DNA of 60,638 bases from Microbacteriaceae bacterium (GCA_025465095.1 JAODME010000009.1:1-60638), one strand, 5' to 3'; positions 35,031 to 46,036 are shown, numbered from the stretch's first letter. Translations and numbers: made by a program. Notes: a model not told the origin generated them from the letters alone.

Positions 35031-35112
35031 GTCGCGATCCCGGCGGCGGGTTCTTCGGCTGCGGAGGGCTCGAAAAACGGCCCTGACGGCCTGCCAGGGG
35101 CGACTCGGGCTT

Positions 35113-35886
35113 CTAGTCCTCCTGGCCGAGGGTGCCGAGATACAGACCGATGACCTTGGGGTCGTTCAGCAGCTCACGGCCGGTGCCCGTGTACGCATCC
35201 GTGCCCTGGTCGAGCACGTAGCCGCGGTCGCAGATCTGCAGGCAGCGTCGAGCATTCTGCTCGACCATGATCGTCGTCACCCCGGCCTGGTTGATCTCCT
35301 TCACGCGCAGGAATGCCTCGTCTTGCCGCACGGGCGACAGGCCCGCAGAAGGCTCATCCAGCAGGAGCACGTGAGGGCCCATCATGAGCGCGCGGCTCAT
35401 CGCGACCATCTGACGTTCTCCGCCGGAGAGGGATCCTGCCCGCTGCCCAAGCCTCTTGGAGAGGTCGGGAAAGATCGACGTGACGAATTCCAGTCGCTCC
35501 TTCAACCCCTTGGGATTCTGGAACAGCCCCATCTCAAGGTTCTCCTGAATCGTGAGGGTCGGGAACACGTTGTTGGTCTGCGGCACGAAACCGACGCCCT
35601 TGGAGACGAGCTTGTTCGCCTTCAGATTCGTGATGTCATCGCCGTACAGGTTGATTGATCCCGCCCTCACCTTCACAAGACCGAAGATGGCCTTCAACAG
35701 GGTGGACTTGCCTGCCCCGTTGGGCCCGATGATGCCGATGAGCTCGCCCTGCGACGCCGTCAACGAGCAGTCGGTGAGGATGTCGACGCCGGGCAGGTAC
35801 CCTGCGGTGATGCCCCTCACTTCGACGACGAGCTCGCCCGCGCGGCCGGTCGTCGGTGAAGCTGCTTCAGGTCCGGTCGTCGTCAT
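35113..35886 (-). CDS. livF: Branched-chain amino-acid ABC transporter ATPase LivF
   Basis: One of two cytoplasmic ATPases of the importer. The Walker A is GPNGAGKST, the LSGGERQMVA signature and LLLDEPSAGL Walker B follow. GVGFVPQTNNVFPTLTIQENLEMG is typical of the LivF subgroup. The start is ATG 35886 because AAGGAG lies nine bases upstream; this gives 257 residues and overlaps the livG end by 20 bases. A longer frame to 35943 has no such support. It is the last gene of the livH-livM-livG-livF operon. Confidence 0.95.
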   Translation of the reverse strand: MTTTGPEAASPTTGRAGELVVEVRGITAGYLPGVDILTDCSLTASQGELIGIIGPNGAGKSTLLKAIFGLVKVRAGSINLYGDDITNLKANKLVSKGVGFVPQTNNVFPTLTIQENLEMGLFQNPKGLKERLEFVTSIFPDLSKRLGQRAGSLSGGERQMVAMSRALMMGPHVLLLDEPSAGLSPVRQDEAFLRVKEINQAGVTTIMVEQNARRCLQICDRGYVLDQGTDAYTGTGRELLNDPKVIGLYLGTLGQED

Positions 35887-36787
35887 GCAGAAGCTCCTTG
35901 ATGGTGTCGACGCGGGTGGGATCCTCGCCGAGGTCGGTGTCATGGTGGCTGCCCAGGTAGGCGTCGATCACGGCCTGGTTCTGCATCACCTCACGCGGGG
36001 CGCCTTCCGCCACGACGCGTCCCTCCGCCATGACGACCACCCAGTCGGCGATATGCCGCACCATCTGCATGTCGTGTTCGACAAACAGCACGGTCATGCC
36101 CTGCGTCTTCAAATCGAGGATGTGGTCGAGCAGCGACTGGGTCAGCGCGGGGTTCACCCCGGCCATCGGTTCATCGAGCATCACGAGAGCGGGGTCGCTC
36201 ATCAGAGCGCGCGCCATCTCGAGCAGCTTGCGCTGTCCGCCTGACAGGCTGGCCGCGTAGTCGTCCTTCTTGCCGTCGAGTTTGAAGCGGGCGAGAAGTT
36301 CGATCGCCTTCTCTTCGAGGGCTCGATCCTGGTCTCGCCAACTCGACGGCACGAGCGCCCGGAAGAGATTCTCGCCCTTCTGATCCTTCCCGCCGAGTTT
36401 CATGTTGTCGAGGACCGAGAGAAGGGCGAGGGCCTTGGTCAGTTGGAAGGTGCGCACCTGGCCCATTTTTGCCACCTTGAACGAGGGGACACCCGCGAGT
36501 GTCTGCCCATCGAATGACCAGGTTCCCGCGTTCGGCTTGTCGAAGCCCGTGAGCAGATTGAACAGCGTCGTCTTGCCCGCCCCGTTCGGACCGATGAGCG
36601 CGGTGATGGCGTTGCGCGGAATCTCGAGGTGCTCCACATCGACCGCGGTGAGGCCACCGAAGGTGCGCTTCACCCCGTCGAGGACGACGATCGGGTCTAC
36701 CTTCGCCACACCGGGCTCCGCCTCCCCGATGTGCAGACCGGTGGTCTTGACCGGCGCGCCGCGCCGCGGGGCAGGACTATTTGACAA
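35867..36787 (-). CDS. livG: Branched-chain amino-acid ABC transporter ATPase LivG
   Basis: The second ATPase. Walker A is GPNGAGKTT, the signature is LSGGQRKLLEMARAL, Walker B is LVMLDEPMAGVNP and the switch histidine is in LFVEHDM. VRTFQLTKAL is the LivG-type Q-loop region. The best start is TTG 36787, seven bases after AAGGAG, overlapping the livM end by 11 bases. The first ~30 residues are extra. It has 306 residues, with a C-terminal tail of ~25 beyond the family end. Confidence 0.94.
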   Translation of the reverse strand: MSNSPAPRRGAPVKTTGLHIGEAEPGVAKVDPIVVLDGVKRTFGGLTAVDVEHLEIPRNAITALIGPNGAGKTTLFNLLTGFDKPNAGTWSFDGQTLAGVPSFKVAKMGQVRTFQLTKALALLSVLDNMKLGGKDQKGENLFRALVPSSWRDQDRALEEKAIELLARFKLDGKKDDYAASLSGGQRKLLEMARALMSDPALVMLDEPMAGVNPALTQSLLDHILDLKTQGMTVLFVEHDMQMVRHIADWVVVMAEGRVVAEGAPREVMQNQAVIDAYLGSHHDTDLGEDPTRVDTIKELLHDDDRT

Positions 36788-37760
36788 AGGCCAACTCCTT
36801 CTTGTTTCCGAAGATGCCTTGCGGTCTGTAGATGACTATCAACATGAGAACGACACCGACGATCACGAACCGTAGCTGGCCGGCCTGCACGTTCGACAGG
36901 AACGGCAGCCACCCGACCTCGACGGCTCGGGCGATGAAACCGGAGATGAAGGAGAGCAGCACCCAGAAGATGATCGAGCCGATCACCGGACCGAGGATCG
37001 TCGCGGCGCCGCCGAGAAGCAGGATCGTGTAGATGAAGAAGGTCAGCGTCGTCTGGTAGTTCGAGGGAACCACGGCGCGCGGGAGGATGAAGATCATTCC
37101 CGCGACCGTGCCCAGCACTCCACCGATGATGAGCGACTGCATCTTGTAGGAGAAAACGTTTTTTCCGAGCGCCCGCACGGCGTCCTCGTCCTCACGGATG
37201 CCCTTGACCACTCGGCCCCACGGGCTGCGCATGAGCAGCCAGACGAAGAGGCAGGCAAGGATCACGATGGTCCATGCCACGATCCGCAGCCAGGTGTCGT
37301 AGGAGTTGTTGGTGAATGGGGCGAACCCGTAGGTGCCCTCCGGCAGCGGGTTGAGCGCAGCGAAGCCGCCCTTGTACCCGCTCAGCCCATTCGCGGAGCC
37401 GGTGACATCGATGTAGGTGTTGGTCGTGAAAATGAGTCGAAGGATCTCGGCGGCGGCGATTGTCACGATCGCCAGATAGTCCGCGCGCAACCGCAGCGTC
37501 GGCACTCCGAGTATCAGGGCGAACACCACAGACGCACCGATACCGACCAGTACGCTCGCCCAGACGGGGAAGTTGAAGGTCAGTGTCGAGATCGCATAGC
37601 CGTAAGCGCCGAGCGCCATGAAGCCTGCCTGCCCGAAGTTCAACAGCCCTGTGAAGCCGAAATGCACCGCGAGGCCCAGGGCTGCTAGCGCATACGCCGC
37701 CGTCGTCGGGCTGATGAGCTCTACGGCGGCGTTGGAGAAGAGTTGTCCCCAGTCGATCAT
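36777..37760 (-). CDS. livM: Branched-chain amino-acid ABC transporter permease LivM
   Basis: An inner-membrane permease of 327 residues with about nine hydrophobic segments. Family marks are FGFTGLLNFGQAGFMALGAYGYA and the EAA-like cytoplasmic loop SPWGRVVKGIREDEDAVRALGKN. The C-terminal LMLIVIYRPQGIFGNKKEL is the typical LivM end. It starts 17 bases after livH and has an AGGAGG-like sequence upstream (reverse complement of 37763-37770). Confidence 0.95.
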   Translation of the reverse strand: MIDWGQLFSNAAVELISPTTAAYALAALGLAVHFGFTGLLNFGQAGFMALGAYGYAISTLTFNFPVWASVLVGIGASVVFALILGVPTLRLRADYLAIVTIAAAEILRLIFTTNTYIDVTGSANGLSGYKGGFAALNPLPEGTYGFAPFTNNSYDTWLRIVAWTIVILACLFVWLLMRSPWGRVVKGIREDEDAVRALGKNVFSYKMQSLIIGGVLGTVAGMIFILPRAVVPSNYQTTLTFFIYTILLLGGAATILGPVIGSIIFWVLLSFISGFIARAVEVGWLPFLSNVQAGQLRFVIVGVVLMLIVIYRPQGIFGNKKELAFVK

Positions 37761-37777
37761 CTTTTCCTCCTACCTTC

Positions 37778-39079
37778 TCAGCCGATGCGTTCGCGGCGAC
37801 CCAGGATGCCCTGGGGACGGAACAACAGGATCAGGATCATGACGCCGAGCGCTCCGACATACTTCATGTCCGATGGCAGGAACAGGGTCGAGAGCTCGAC
37901 GAGCAGCCCGACGATGACAGATCCGACGAGAGCACCGAATGCCGTTCCGAGTCCGCCGAGCACGACGGCGGCGAAGATGAGCAGAAGAATCTGGAACCCC
38001 ATGTCCCAGCTGACCCCCGGACGGAAATAGGCCCAGAGGATGCCGCTCAGACCGGCAAGCGCACCGCCGAGGGTCCAGACGATACGGATCACCCGGTCGA
38101 CGTCGATGCCGCTGGCGGAGGCGAGGCCGGGATTGTCGGACACCGCCCTCGTCGCCTTGCCGATTCGGGTGCGCAGAAGGAAGTAGGCGACCCCGAGCAG
38201 GATCAGGGTGCTTCCGATCATGCTCCCGATGTCCACCCATGACAGGCTCACCGGCCCGAACTGCATCTCGGCCATGCCGACCCCGGGAAGCTGTGACGTG
38301 CTGCCGCCGTAGAAGACCTGGTACAGGTACCGCACCGCCAACGACAGCCCGATGCTGACGATCATCATAGGGATCAGGCCGACCCCTCTTCTGCGCAGGG
38401 GTTTCCAGAGCAGGGCGTCGTTGAAATAGCCGAATGCCGCGGTCGCAACCACTGCGACGGGCAACGCGAGCCAAAGCGGCACCGCGAGAACCACGCCGAA
38501 CGTGAAGGCCATGAGGGCACCGAAGGTGACCATCTCGGCGTGCGCGAAGTTGCTGAGCCCCGTCGTGCCGAAGATCAATGACAGCCCGATGGATGCGAGC
38601 GCCAGAAGGAGGCCGAAGTTGAGGCCGTTGAAGACACGGTCGATGACCGTGTCGAGGTAGCTCGTCGTCTCCCGCACGCCCTCACCGAGGAAGAAGTTGA
38701 CCGCCTTCGTGCTGGTGAGCCCGAACTCGGCATCGACCGAGGCCTGCCCCTCGACCACGATCACCCCTTCGGGGAGGGTGTCCTCGTCGAGGGTGATCGT
38801 GTACGTGTCCTTCTCGGGAACGCCTACCCGCCAACGGCCTTCGGCATCCGTCTCCACCTCAGCCTCGTAGCCGTTGCCTTCGACCGTGAGGCGCACGTTC
38901 TCGAGCGGTTCGCGGTCGAATTGCACATTGCCGCTGAAGACGAACTCATACTCGTCGGTGCCGACGTCGTCCGCGCTTGCCGCCGGAAGCGACGACATGC
39001 TGAGAAGCGTGAGGAGGAACGCAAAGAAAACGACGATGGCCCGTAGTTTGCGATCGTGACTGCGTTCGACGGTGTGCAC
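37778..39079 (-). CDS. livH: Branched-chain amino-acid ABC permease LivH fused to a secreted N-terminal domain
   Basis: Residues 1-36 look like a cleavable signal peptide (AIVVFFAFLLTLL, then AASA). Residues ~44-130 form a beta-rich domain similar to carboxypeptidase-regulatory or Cna-B-like modules (FSGNVQFDREPLENVRLTVEG; TDAEGRWRVGVPEKDTYTI). From ~150 the usual LivH begins (NGLNFGLLLALASIGLSLIFGTTGLSNFAHAEMV) and ends LFRPQGILGRRE. The total of 433 compares with ~290 for an ordinary LivH. The GTG start has GGAGG six bases upstream. It is the first gene of its operon, divergent from guaB. Confidence 0.92.
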   Translation of the reverse strand: MHTVERSHDRKLRAIVVFFAFLLTLLSMSSLPAASADDVGTDEYEFVFSGNVQFDREPLENVRLTVEGNGYEAEVETDAEGRWRVGVPEKDTYTITLDEDTLPEGVIVVEGQASVDAEFGLTSTKAVNFFLGEGVRETTSYLDTVIDRVFNGLNFGLLLALASIGLSLIFGTTGLSNFAHAEMVTFGALMAFTFGVVLAVPLWLALPVAVVATAAFGYFNDALLWKPLRRRGVGLIPMMIVSIGLSLAVRYLYQVFYGGSTSQLPGVGMAEMQFGPVSLSWVDIGSMIGSTLILLGVAYFLLRTRIGKATRAVSDNPGLASASGIDVDRVIRIVWTLGGALAGLSGILWAYFRPGVSWDMGFQILLLIFAAVVLGGLGTAFGALVGSVIVGLLVELSTLFLPSDMKYVGALGVMILILLFRPQGILGRRERIG

Positions 39080-39232
39080 AGAACCTCCAAGAGCGGCCCG
39101 CCGAGATCAGAGGGTTCTCTCGGGATGAGGCCAGCCGTCATCGTTGACGCTACTTGTCGTTTGTGTCCCGTGTGTTTCGCGCAGCACAAACTTGTTCGCC
39201 CATTATGGCGGGGGAATATGGGTCCGCGCTAA

Positions 39233-40810
<1,578 letters not shown>

Positions 40811-40813
40811 AGT

Positions 40814-40831
40814 TCGCTGGGCGCCCAGCGA
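40814..40831. repeat. 18-bp perfect palindrome after guaB
   Basis: TCGCTGGGC followed directly by GCCCAGCGA makes an uninterrupted 18-bp palindrome starting four bases after the guaB stop. It could fold as a tight terminator hairpin but has no T-run. The rest of the 176-bp gap to the nitroreductase gene shows nothing recognisable. Confidence 0.6.
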
Positions 40832-40986
40832 GTTGCAGCATGGTCTCGCTGCCGGGCAGGACCTCCGTGCTCCGGGGCCGCACGCTGTCCCTCCTGCGCG
40901 GCTGATAGAAGTGACGATTCGGGCTCGTCGCGAGCACTCGAGGCATGCTGACGGAGGAGGGCAGGCCAGGTGGGCATGGGCGTGAC

Positions 40987-41775
40987 TCAGTCCCACCCGT
41001 CCTGCGGCGTCGCGCAGGTGCCGCGGAACACGTACTGCGACGGCAGCTTGCGCTGGTGGCTCGACCAGTCGATCGCGGGGCGGCGCTGTTCGCCGGGGAG
41101 GTAACCGAGTCGGTACACGGCCATGAGCTCGAGGTCAGCCGGAACCTCGAGCAGTCGCTCGAGCTTGGCCCATTCGCCCGGCACCTCCATCGGAAAGGAG
41201 ATGAACTGGATGCCCATCCCCAGTTCCACGGTCGTCAGCCAGATGTTCTCCATCGCGGCCCCCATGCTGAAAACGGAGTAGAACGACGACAGCTCCCCCG
41301 GGCGGTACTCCGAGCGGTCGAGCATCACCCCGATCAGCAGCGGGGAGCCGGCGATGAGCTTGCGGTTCTCTTCGCCGAGCGTCTGCGGAACGCGCAGCCC
41401 GTTGAGCATTCTCTGGCCACGCCGTGTGAATACCTGACCCGTGAATGGCCGCAACGGTGCGGGCAGTTTGTCGAACAGCATCCCGCTGCGCTCATGCTCC
41501 ATTTCAGCCTCGCTGAATCGGAAGTAGGGCTTATAGCGTTCGAAGAACGTGCCGTTAGACATCGCCTCGGCCATGCTCGCGCCGCTGATCGCCGCGACAG
41601 TGCCGATTGTGCCGCGATCCTCGACGAGGACGAATCGCCACGGCTGGCTGTTCAGCTGTGAGGGGGCCCGCCCAGCGACCTCCATGAGCAGGCGCTGGTG
41701 CTCCTCCGTCACCGGATCGGGCAGGAACGGGCCGTTGGTCGTCCTGCGGAGTCGAACGACATCCAAAAACTCCAT
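40987..41775 (-). CDS. Nitroreductase-family flavoprotein
   Basis: The 262-residue product starts [22 protein letters not shown], the FMN-phosphate-binding region of nitroreductases. It carries [20 protein letters not shown], and [20 protein letters not shown] in the second half. Such enzymes reduce nitro groups, quinones or flavins with NAD(P)H; the substrate is unknown. GGAGG lies six bases before the ATG. It follows a small membrane-protein gene by three bases on the same strand, so the two are co-transcribed. Confidence 0.88.
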   Translation of the reverse strand: MEFLDVVRLRRTTNGPFLPDPVTEEHQRLLMEVAGRAPSQLNSQPWRFVLVEDRGTIGTVAAISGASMAEAMSNGTFFERYKPYFRFSEAEMEHERSGMLFDKLPAPLRPFTGQVFTRRGQRMLNGLRVPQTLGEENRKLIAGSPLLIGVMLDRSEYRPGELSSFYSVFSMGAAMENIWLTTVELGMGIQFISFPMEVPGEWAKLERLLEVPADLELMAVYRLGYLPGEQRRPAIDWSSHQRKLPSQYVFRGTCATPQDGWD

Positions 41776-41778
41776 CTG

Positions 41779-42120
41779 TTACCTCCAGGCCTTGATCAGG
41801 CTCGCGACGAAGAACGGCGCGGCCGCGAGCGCCACGAGGATGTGGCGGGGGGACCCGGAACCGGCGTGGGGAATGACGGCGAGCGGAACGGCGGCGGGCA
41901 GCAGGCGCCAGCCGGCACGGCTGGAGCTCCAGACGAGCGAGCTCGCCGCCACTGCGGCCAGCGAGGCGGTGCAGACGTACAGCGCGTGGTGCAGCCAGCG
42001 CGCTCTGCCCGTGTGAACCCGACCGGTTGCCACCCCGATCCCGAGGACGCAATTCGCCGCGTAACTCGCGGTCGCCGCGCTGAAGAAAATGGCTGGATTC
42101 ACGGCTCTCCCTGCTATCAA
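41779..42120 (-). CDS. Small membrane protein of unknown function
   Basis: A 113-residue frame with three to four hydrophobic segments (AIFFSAATASYAANCVLGIGV; HALYVCTASLAAVAASSLVW; LLPAAVPLAVI; HILVALAAAPFFVASLIK). I do not recognise a family. A TTG at 42120 and a GTG at 42102 are both possible starts; AGGGAG four bases before 42102 favours the shorter form (107 residues). It is the first gene of a two-gene unit with the nitroreductase. Confidence 0.65.
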   Translation of the reverse strand: MIAGRAVNPAIFFSAATASYAANCVLGIGVATGRVHTGRARWLHHALYVCTASLAAVAASSLVWSSSRAGWRLLPAAVPLAVIPHAGSGSPRHILVALAAAPFFVASLIKAWR

Positions 42121-42182
42121 CGGGTGATCGTCAGCCTAGAAGAGTGGCCGGGTTTGTGGCGCAATTCTGTGGAAACGTAGAT

Positions 42183-42235
42183 GGGCCACTTCGGTCGATC
42201 TGGGGACAAGTGTCCCGTTCCGCCCGAAGTGGCCC
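42183..42235. repeat. 12-bp inverted repeat with nested hairpin 3' of the galactanase gene
   Basis: GGGCCACTTCGG (42183-42194) and CCGAAGTGGCCC (42224-42235) are perfect reverse complements. Between them GGGAC-AAGT-GTCCC forms a second stem (42203-42216). The structure lies 13 bp past the end of the GH53 gene, so it could end that transcript, though no T-run follows. The compound shape also resembles small palindromic intergenic repeats. Confidence 0.6.
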
Positions 42236-42248
42236 TTGCATCGCGCTG

Positions 42249-43892
42249 TTAGCGACTTCGTCCCGGCTCGGCGCCGTCGGCAGCAAACTCCTTAAGGGCC
42301 GGTAGCGCGCGGCCGTCGAAGTCGAACAGCGCTTGATTCTCCCAAGCATTGCCCGAGGCGGGGTCTGCCGGGTCCCAGCCGTTGCCGGCCACCGCCGTCC
42401 ACGTCGGCTCCCAGTACACGGTGCCGATTCCGCGGCCGCCGGGCGCCGAGGCGACGACGTCCTGCACGGCGCGCAGGTTCGCGGCCTGGGCCTCCGGCGT
42501 GGCCGGATAACCGGCGACCAGCTGCGACTCATCGCGGATGATGTTCTCCCAGGGTGCGGAGGCGTCGTCCTGGAGGGTGAACGCGTAGGCCGTCTCGACG
42601 ACGAGCACGTCGCGGTCATAGCGCCCGGACAGTGTGGTGACGGCGTTCTGCAGGTCGGCGAGACTCCCATGCCAGTAGCCGTAGTAGGAGAGACCGATCA
42701 CGTCAAACGGAACGCCCCGATTCGTCGCCTCGTCGAACCACCAGGTGAGCCCGCCGATTCCGTTGTTGATGTTGGTGAGGTGCAGAATGACCTTGCTCGA
42801 CGCATCCACCTCCCTGACGGCGCGCGCACCCGCCGTCAGGAACATGGCGAGATTGTCCCACTGCGCGCCCTCGACTCCGTCGCCAGCGACGACGTCCCAG
42901 GTCTGTCCGAGCGGCCAGAGCATTCCGGGGTTGATCTCGTTGCCGACCTGTACGTAATCGGCGGTGAGGCCAGCCGACTTCAGTGCGCTGAGAACCGTGC
43001 GGGTGTGCTCGTGCACCTTGTCGGCAACCTCGGCGGCGGGAAGTCCCTGCCAGGCGGCGGGCATTCCCTGAGCCCCTGGGTCGGTCCACCGGTCCGAGTA
43101 ATGAAAGTCGACGAGCAGCTTCATCCCAGCCGCGTCGATCCGTTTCGCGGTCGCGACAACCTCATCGACCGTGTTGTAGCTGTCGGCTGGATCCACCCAT
43201 ACCTTCAGGCGGCCGAGGTTCGCTCCTTCGTCGGCGAGATGCTCGATCGGGTCGACCAGCTTGCCGCGCGCGTCGGAGTACGTCGCGCCGAAGTCCTCGT
43301 TCTTGAGGAGCCCCGACAGGTCGCCGCCTCGAATCGCCCGCTCGACACGGCCCTGGCTGATCGTGACGTCGTCCATGCCCGCCCAGGATCCCGCGGGGCC
43401 CTCAGTCGTGAGTTCGACCGAACAGGCTCCGCCACGAACCCGGGCGGACACCGCGATTCGCAACCACGCGTCATCCGATTCTGTGGAGGGAACGCTCGCT
43501 TGTGCTTGTGGTCCGCAGCCCTTGATGGTGAGCCTGCTGGAGGCGAGGCCACCGCCGGACTTCACGACGGCGCTGAACGTGACCCAGTCACCCTCGGGAG
43601 CCGCAACTCTCTGCGACGTTGTCACGCGACCTGCCGCCTCGAGCCAGTGGGTCAGGCGCTGCGCCGACTGGTGGCCACCGCCCTGAACCGATGCAGCCGA
43701 CCCGGAGGTAGCCCAGCCGAGCAGTCCCTCCTCGAAGCCCGGGTTTGTGACGCCGGTTGCCGGTTTGCCGGTCTTCTCGGTCGCTACTGCCGGTGCTGCG
43801 CCCGACGTCAGCGCAGCGAGGGAGAGAGCCAGCACCGTCGCCACCGGCGCCCACCGCGCCGATCGACCATATATTGCTGATATTCGAGCCAT
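42249..43892 (-). CDS. Secreted arabinogalactan endo-beta-1,4-galactanase (GH53)
   Basis: It cleaves beta-1,4-galactan side chains of pectin outside the cell. Residues 1-38 are a signal peptide (PVATVLALSLAALTSGAAPAVA). Residues ~45-182 form a jelly-roll-like N-terminal module (TNPGFEEGLLGW ... GMDDVTISQG), possibly carbohydrate-binding. The GH53 barrel starts at ~188 (RGGDLSGLLKNEDFG) with RLKVWVDP. Acid/base Glu319 is in VQVGNEINPG and nucleophile Glu433 in VLVVETAYAF. The start is ATG 43892, preceded by AAGGAGG. It has 547 residues. It is the second gene after the GH42 gene, 37 bases downstream in the same operon. Confidence 0.94.
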   Translation of the reverse strand: MARISAIYGRSARWAPVATVLALSLAALTSGAAPAVATEKTGKPATGVTNPGFEEGLLGWATSGSAASVQGGGHQSAQRLTHWLEAAGRVTTSQRVAAPEGDWVTFSAVVKSGGGLASSRLTIKGCGPQAQASVPSTESDDAWLRIAVSARVRGGACSVELTTEGPAGSWAGMDDVTISQGRVERAIRGGDLSGLLKNEDFGATYSDARGKLVDPIEHLADEGANLGRLKVWVDPADSYNTVDEVVATAKRIDAAGMKLLVDFHYSDRWTDPGAQGMPAAWQGLPAAEVADKVHEHTRTVLSALKSAGLTADYVQVGNEINPGMLWPLGQTWDVVAGDGVEGAQWDNLAMFLTAGARAVREVDASSKVILHLTNINNGIGGLTWWFDEATNRGVPFDVIGLSYYGYWHGSLADLQNAVTTLSGRYDRDVLVVETAYAFTLQDDASAPWENIIRDESQLVAGYPATPEAQAANLRAVQDVVASAPGGRGIGTVYWEPTWTAVAGNGWDPADPASGNAWENQALFDFDGRALPALKEFAADGAEPGRSR

Positions 43893-43929
43893 CCGTTGTC
43901 CTCCTTGACATAGCTGGCGAGTCACCCGG

Positions 43930-46020
43930 TCAGGCGCTCGCGTTCTCGACGACGCGCACGGTCGCCGCGGGCACAACGACAGTGCCGGTGTGCCGGGTGC
44001 CCGTGATCAGCTCGGTGCCCGTCGAGTCCACTTCGGCGTCGGACGCCGAGTGATTGATGTAGAACGTGAAGCTGGTGTTGGTGTGGCTGCGCGTGACGAC
44101 CTCGAGCCCGTCGGGCAGGGGAGTCGAGATGATTCCCGCGTCGCGGAGCACGGCGTCGATGAGCGAGTCGAGGCCCGCCGGATCGAGTCGCGTCGCCACG
44201 TACCAGGCTGAACCTTCGCCGAACGCGTTCCGGGTGATCGCCGGAATACCGCTGGCCGGCCCGTCGACGAATGACACGACGGCATCCGCGGTGACGAGAG
44301 CTAGGTCATCGGCCCACACCGTCGCTGTCGACCCGTCGTCCAGCGTCGCGACCTGGTGTGCGTAGAACGGCAGGAACTCCTCGATCCGGATGCCGAGGAC
44401 GTCCGCGATCGCGCCAGGATACGGACCGTCGTGCACGGCGTCGTTCTCATCGACAATCCCGGAGAAGTAGGACACGAGCAGGCGTCCGCCGCCCTTGACA
44501 TAGGAGCGGATGCTGTCGGCCCCCGCCTGGTCGATCAGGTACAGGCTGGGCGCGAGCACGAGGTCGTAAGCGCTGAGGTCGTCGTGCGGATGAGCGAAGT
44601 CGATGGTGACTCCGCGCCGCCACAGCACCGTGTAGAACGCCTCGATACGTTCGCGGTGGTCAAGGTCGGCTGAGGGATGCCATTCGAGGTCCTGTGCCCA
44701 GAATGACTCGACATCCCAGAGGATCGCGACACGCGCGTGAACCCGTGACCCGCGGACCGCGAGCAGGCTGCCGAGATCGCGGCCCAGTTCGACGACCTCA
44801 CGCCAGACGCGGGACTCCTGCCCGGCGTGTGGAAGCATCGCCGAGTGAAATTTCTCCGCCCCGTAGCGTGAGGCGCGAAACTGGAAGAACATGATGCCGT
44901 CGGCGCCCCTGGCGAGGTGGGCGAGGCTGTTCCGAGCCATTTGCCCGGCACGTTTGGCGATGTTGCGCGGCTGCCAGTTCACCGCCGACGTCGAGTGCTC
45001 CATCAGGATCCAAGGCTCCGAACGGGCGAGGGAGCGGGAAAGGTCGGCGTCCATCGACAACAGGATGTGGTTGTCGCGCCGTTCTGCCTTGAGGTAGTGG
45101 TCGTTGGCGACGACGTCGACCTCCTTCGCCCATTTCCAGTAGTCGACGGAGGGGCAATTGGTCACCATGAAGTTGGTGGTCACCGGGAGGTGCGGGGTGA
45201 ATCGGCGAAGGACGTCCCGCTCCGTCGTGTAGCACGCGAGAAGCGCGTCGGAACTGAATCGCTTGAAGTCGAGCCGCTGGGTCTGGTTGGTCACGCTCGC
45301 GGACGTCCGCGGCGCGTCGACCTCGCTCCATTCGCCGTACCGCTGCCCCCAGAATGTGGTGCCCCACCCGGTGTTGAGGGCATCGAGCGAACCGTAGCGC
45401 ACCTGCAGCCATTGCCGGAACGCGACCACGGAGTGCTCTGAGTAGCACTCGCTCACGGGAGCGCCGTATTCGTTGTGGACGTGCCACATGACGAGGGCGG
45501 GATGCTTTGCATAGCGTGCGGCGAGCTGGCCGGCGATCGCCGCGACAGCCCGACGGTACTCGGGGGAACTCGGGCTCGCCATACCGCGGGAACCGAATCC
45601 GAGCGGCAGACCGTCCCGGGTGACGGGGCGGGACTCGGGATATTTCGCGAAGAACCAGGCAGGAGGGGAAGCGGTCGGAGTGCCGAGATCGACGTCGATG
45701 TGAGCGTCGGCGAGCAGCCCCATGATGTCGTCGAGGAAGGAGAAGTCGTACTCGCCCTCGCGTGGTTCGAGGAGGGCCCAGGAGAAGATTCCGATGCTCA
45801 CGAGGTTGATGCCTGCGTGCTTCATGAGCTCGATGTCTTCGATCCAGGTCTCGCGCGTCCACTGTTCCGGGTTGTAGTCGCCTCCGTAGCGCAGGTTGGT
45901 GGTGCCGAGGGGCCAACGTTGCGGAAAGGGTGCGGTCTCGGCCGAGACCGGCACGGCCTGGCCTGATCCGGCCGGTGCGGCGCTCAAGGCGGGCTCGACT
46001 TCATGGTGCTGAATGGACAT
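43930..46020 (-). CDS. Beta-galactosidase (GH42)
   Basis: It hydrolyses terminal beta-galactosides, here most likely imported galacto-oligosaccharides. The catalytic acid/base is Glu184 (WHVHNEYGAP) and the nucleophile Glu341 (WILMEHSTSAVNWQ). GGDYNPEQW near residue 46 and ASPPAWFFAKYPE are family marks. Domains are the barrel (1-~400), the trimerisation domain (~400-620), and a C-terminal beta domain. No signal peptide is seen, so it is cytoplasmic. It has 696 residues. AAGGAGA (reverse strand) precedes the ATG, and an operator-like palindrome lies 17-34 bp upstream. Confidence 0.95.
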   Translation of the reverse strand: MSIQHHEVEPALSAAPAGSGQAVPVSAETAPFPQRWPLGTTNLRYGGDYNPEQWTRETWIEDIELMKHAGINLVSIGIFSWALLEPREGEYDFSFLDDIMGLLADAHIDVDLGTPTASPPAWFFAKYPESRPVTRDGLPLGFGSRGMASPSSPEYRRAVAAIAGQLAARYAKHPALVMWHVHNEYGAPVSECYSEHSVVAFRQWLQVRYGSLDALNTGWGTTFWGQRYGEWSEVDAPRTSASVTNQTQRLDFKRFSSDALLACYTTERDVLRRFTPHLPVTTNFMVTNCPSVDYWKWAKEVDVVANDHYLKAERRDNHILLSMDADLSRSLARSEPWILMEHSTSAVNWQPRNIAKRAGQMARNSLAHLARGADGIMFFQFRASRYGAEKFHSAMLPHAGQESRVWREVVELGRDLGSLLAVRGSRVHARVAILWDVESFWAQDLEWHPSADLDHRERIEAFYTVLWRRGVTIDFAHPHDDLSAYDLVLAPSLYLIDQAGADSIRSYVKGGGRLLVSYFSGIVDENDAVHDGPYPGAIADVLGIRIEEFLPFYAHQVATLDDGSTATVWADDLALVTADAVVSFVDGPASGIPAITRNAFGEGSAWYVATRLDPAGLDSLIDAVLRDAGIISTPLPDGLEVVTRSHTNTSFTFYINHSASDAEVDSTGTELITGTRHTGTVVVPAATVRVVENASA

Positions 46021-46036
46021 CCGCGAATCTCCTTTG

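Noticed and set aside
42333-43880. A 515-codon open frame on the plus strand opposite the GH53 gene
   Set aside because: The minus strand has a signal peptide, a Shine-Dalgarno and catalytic glutamates; the plus-strand product is composition noise.
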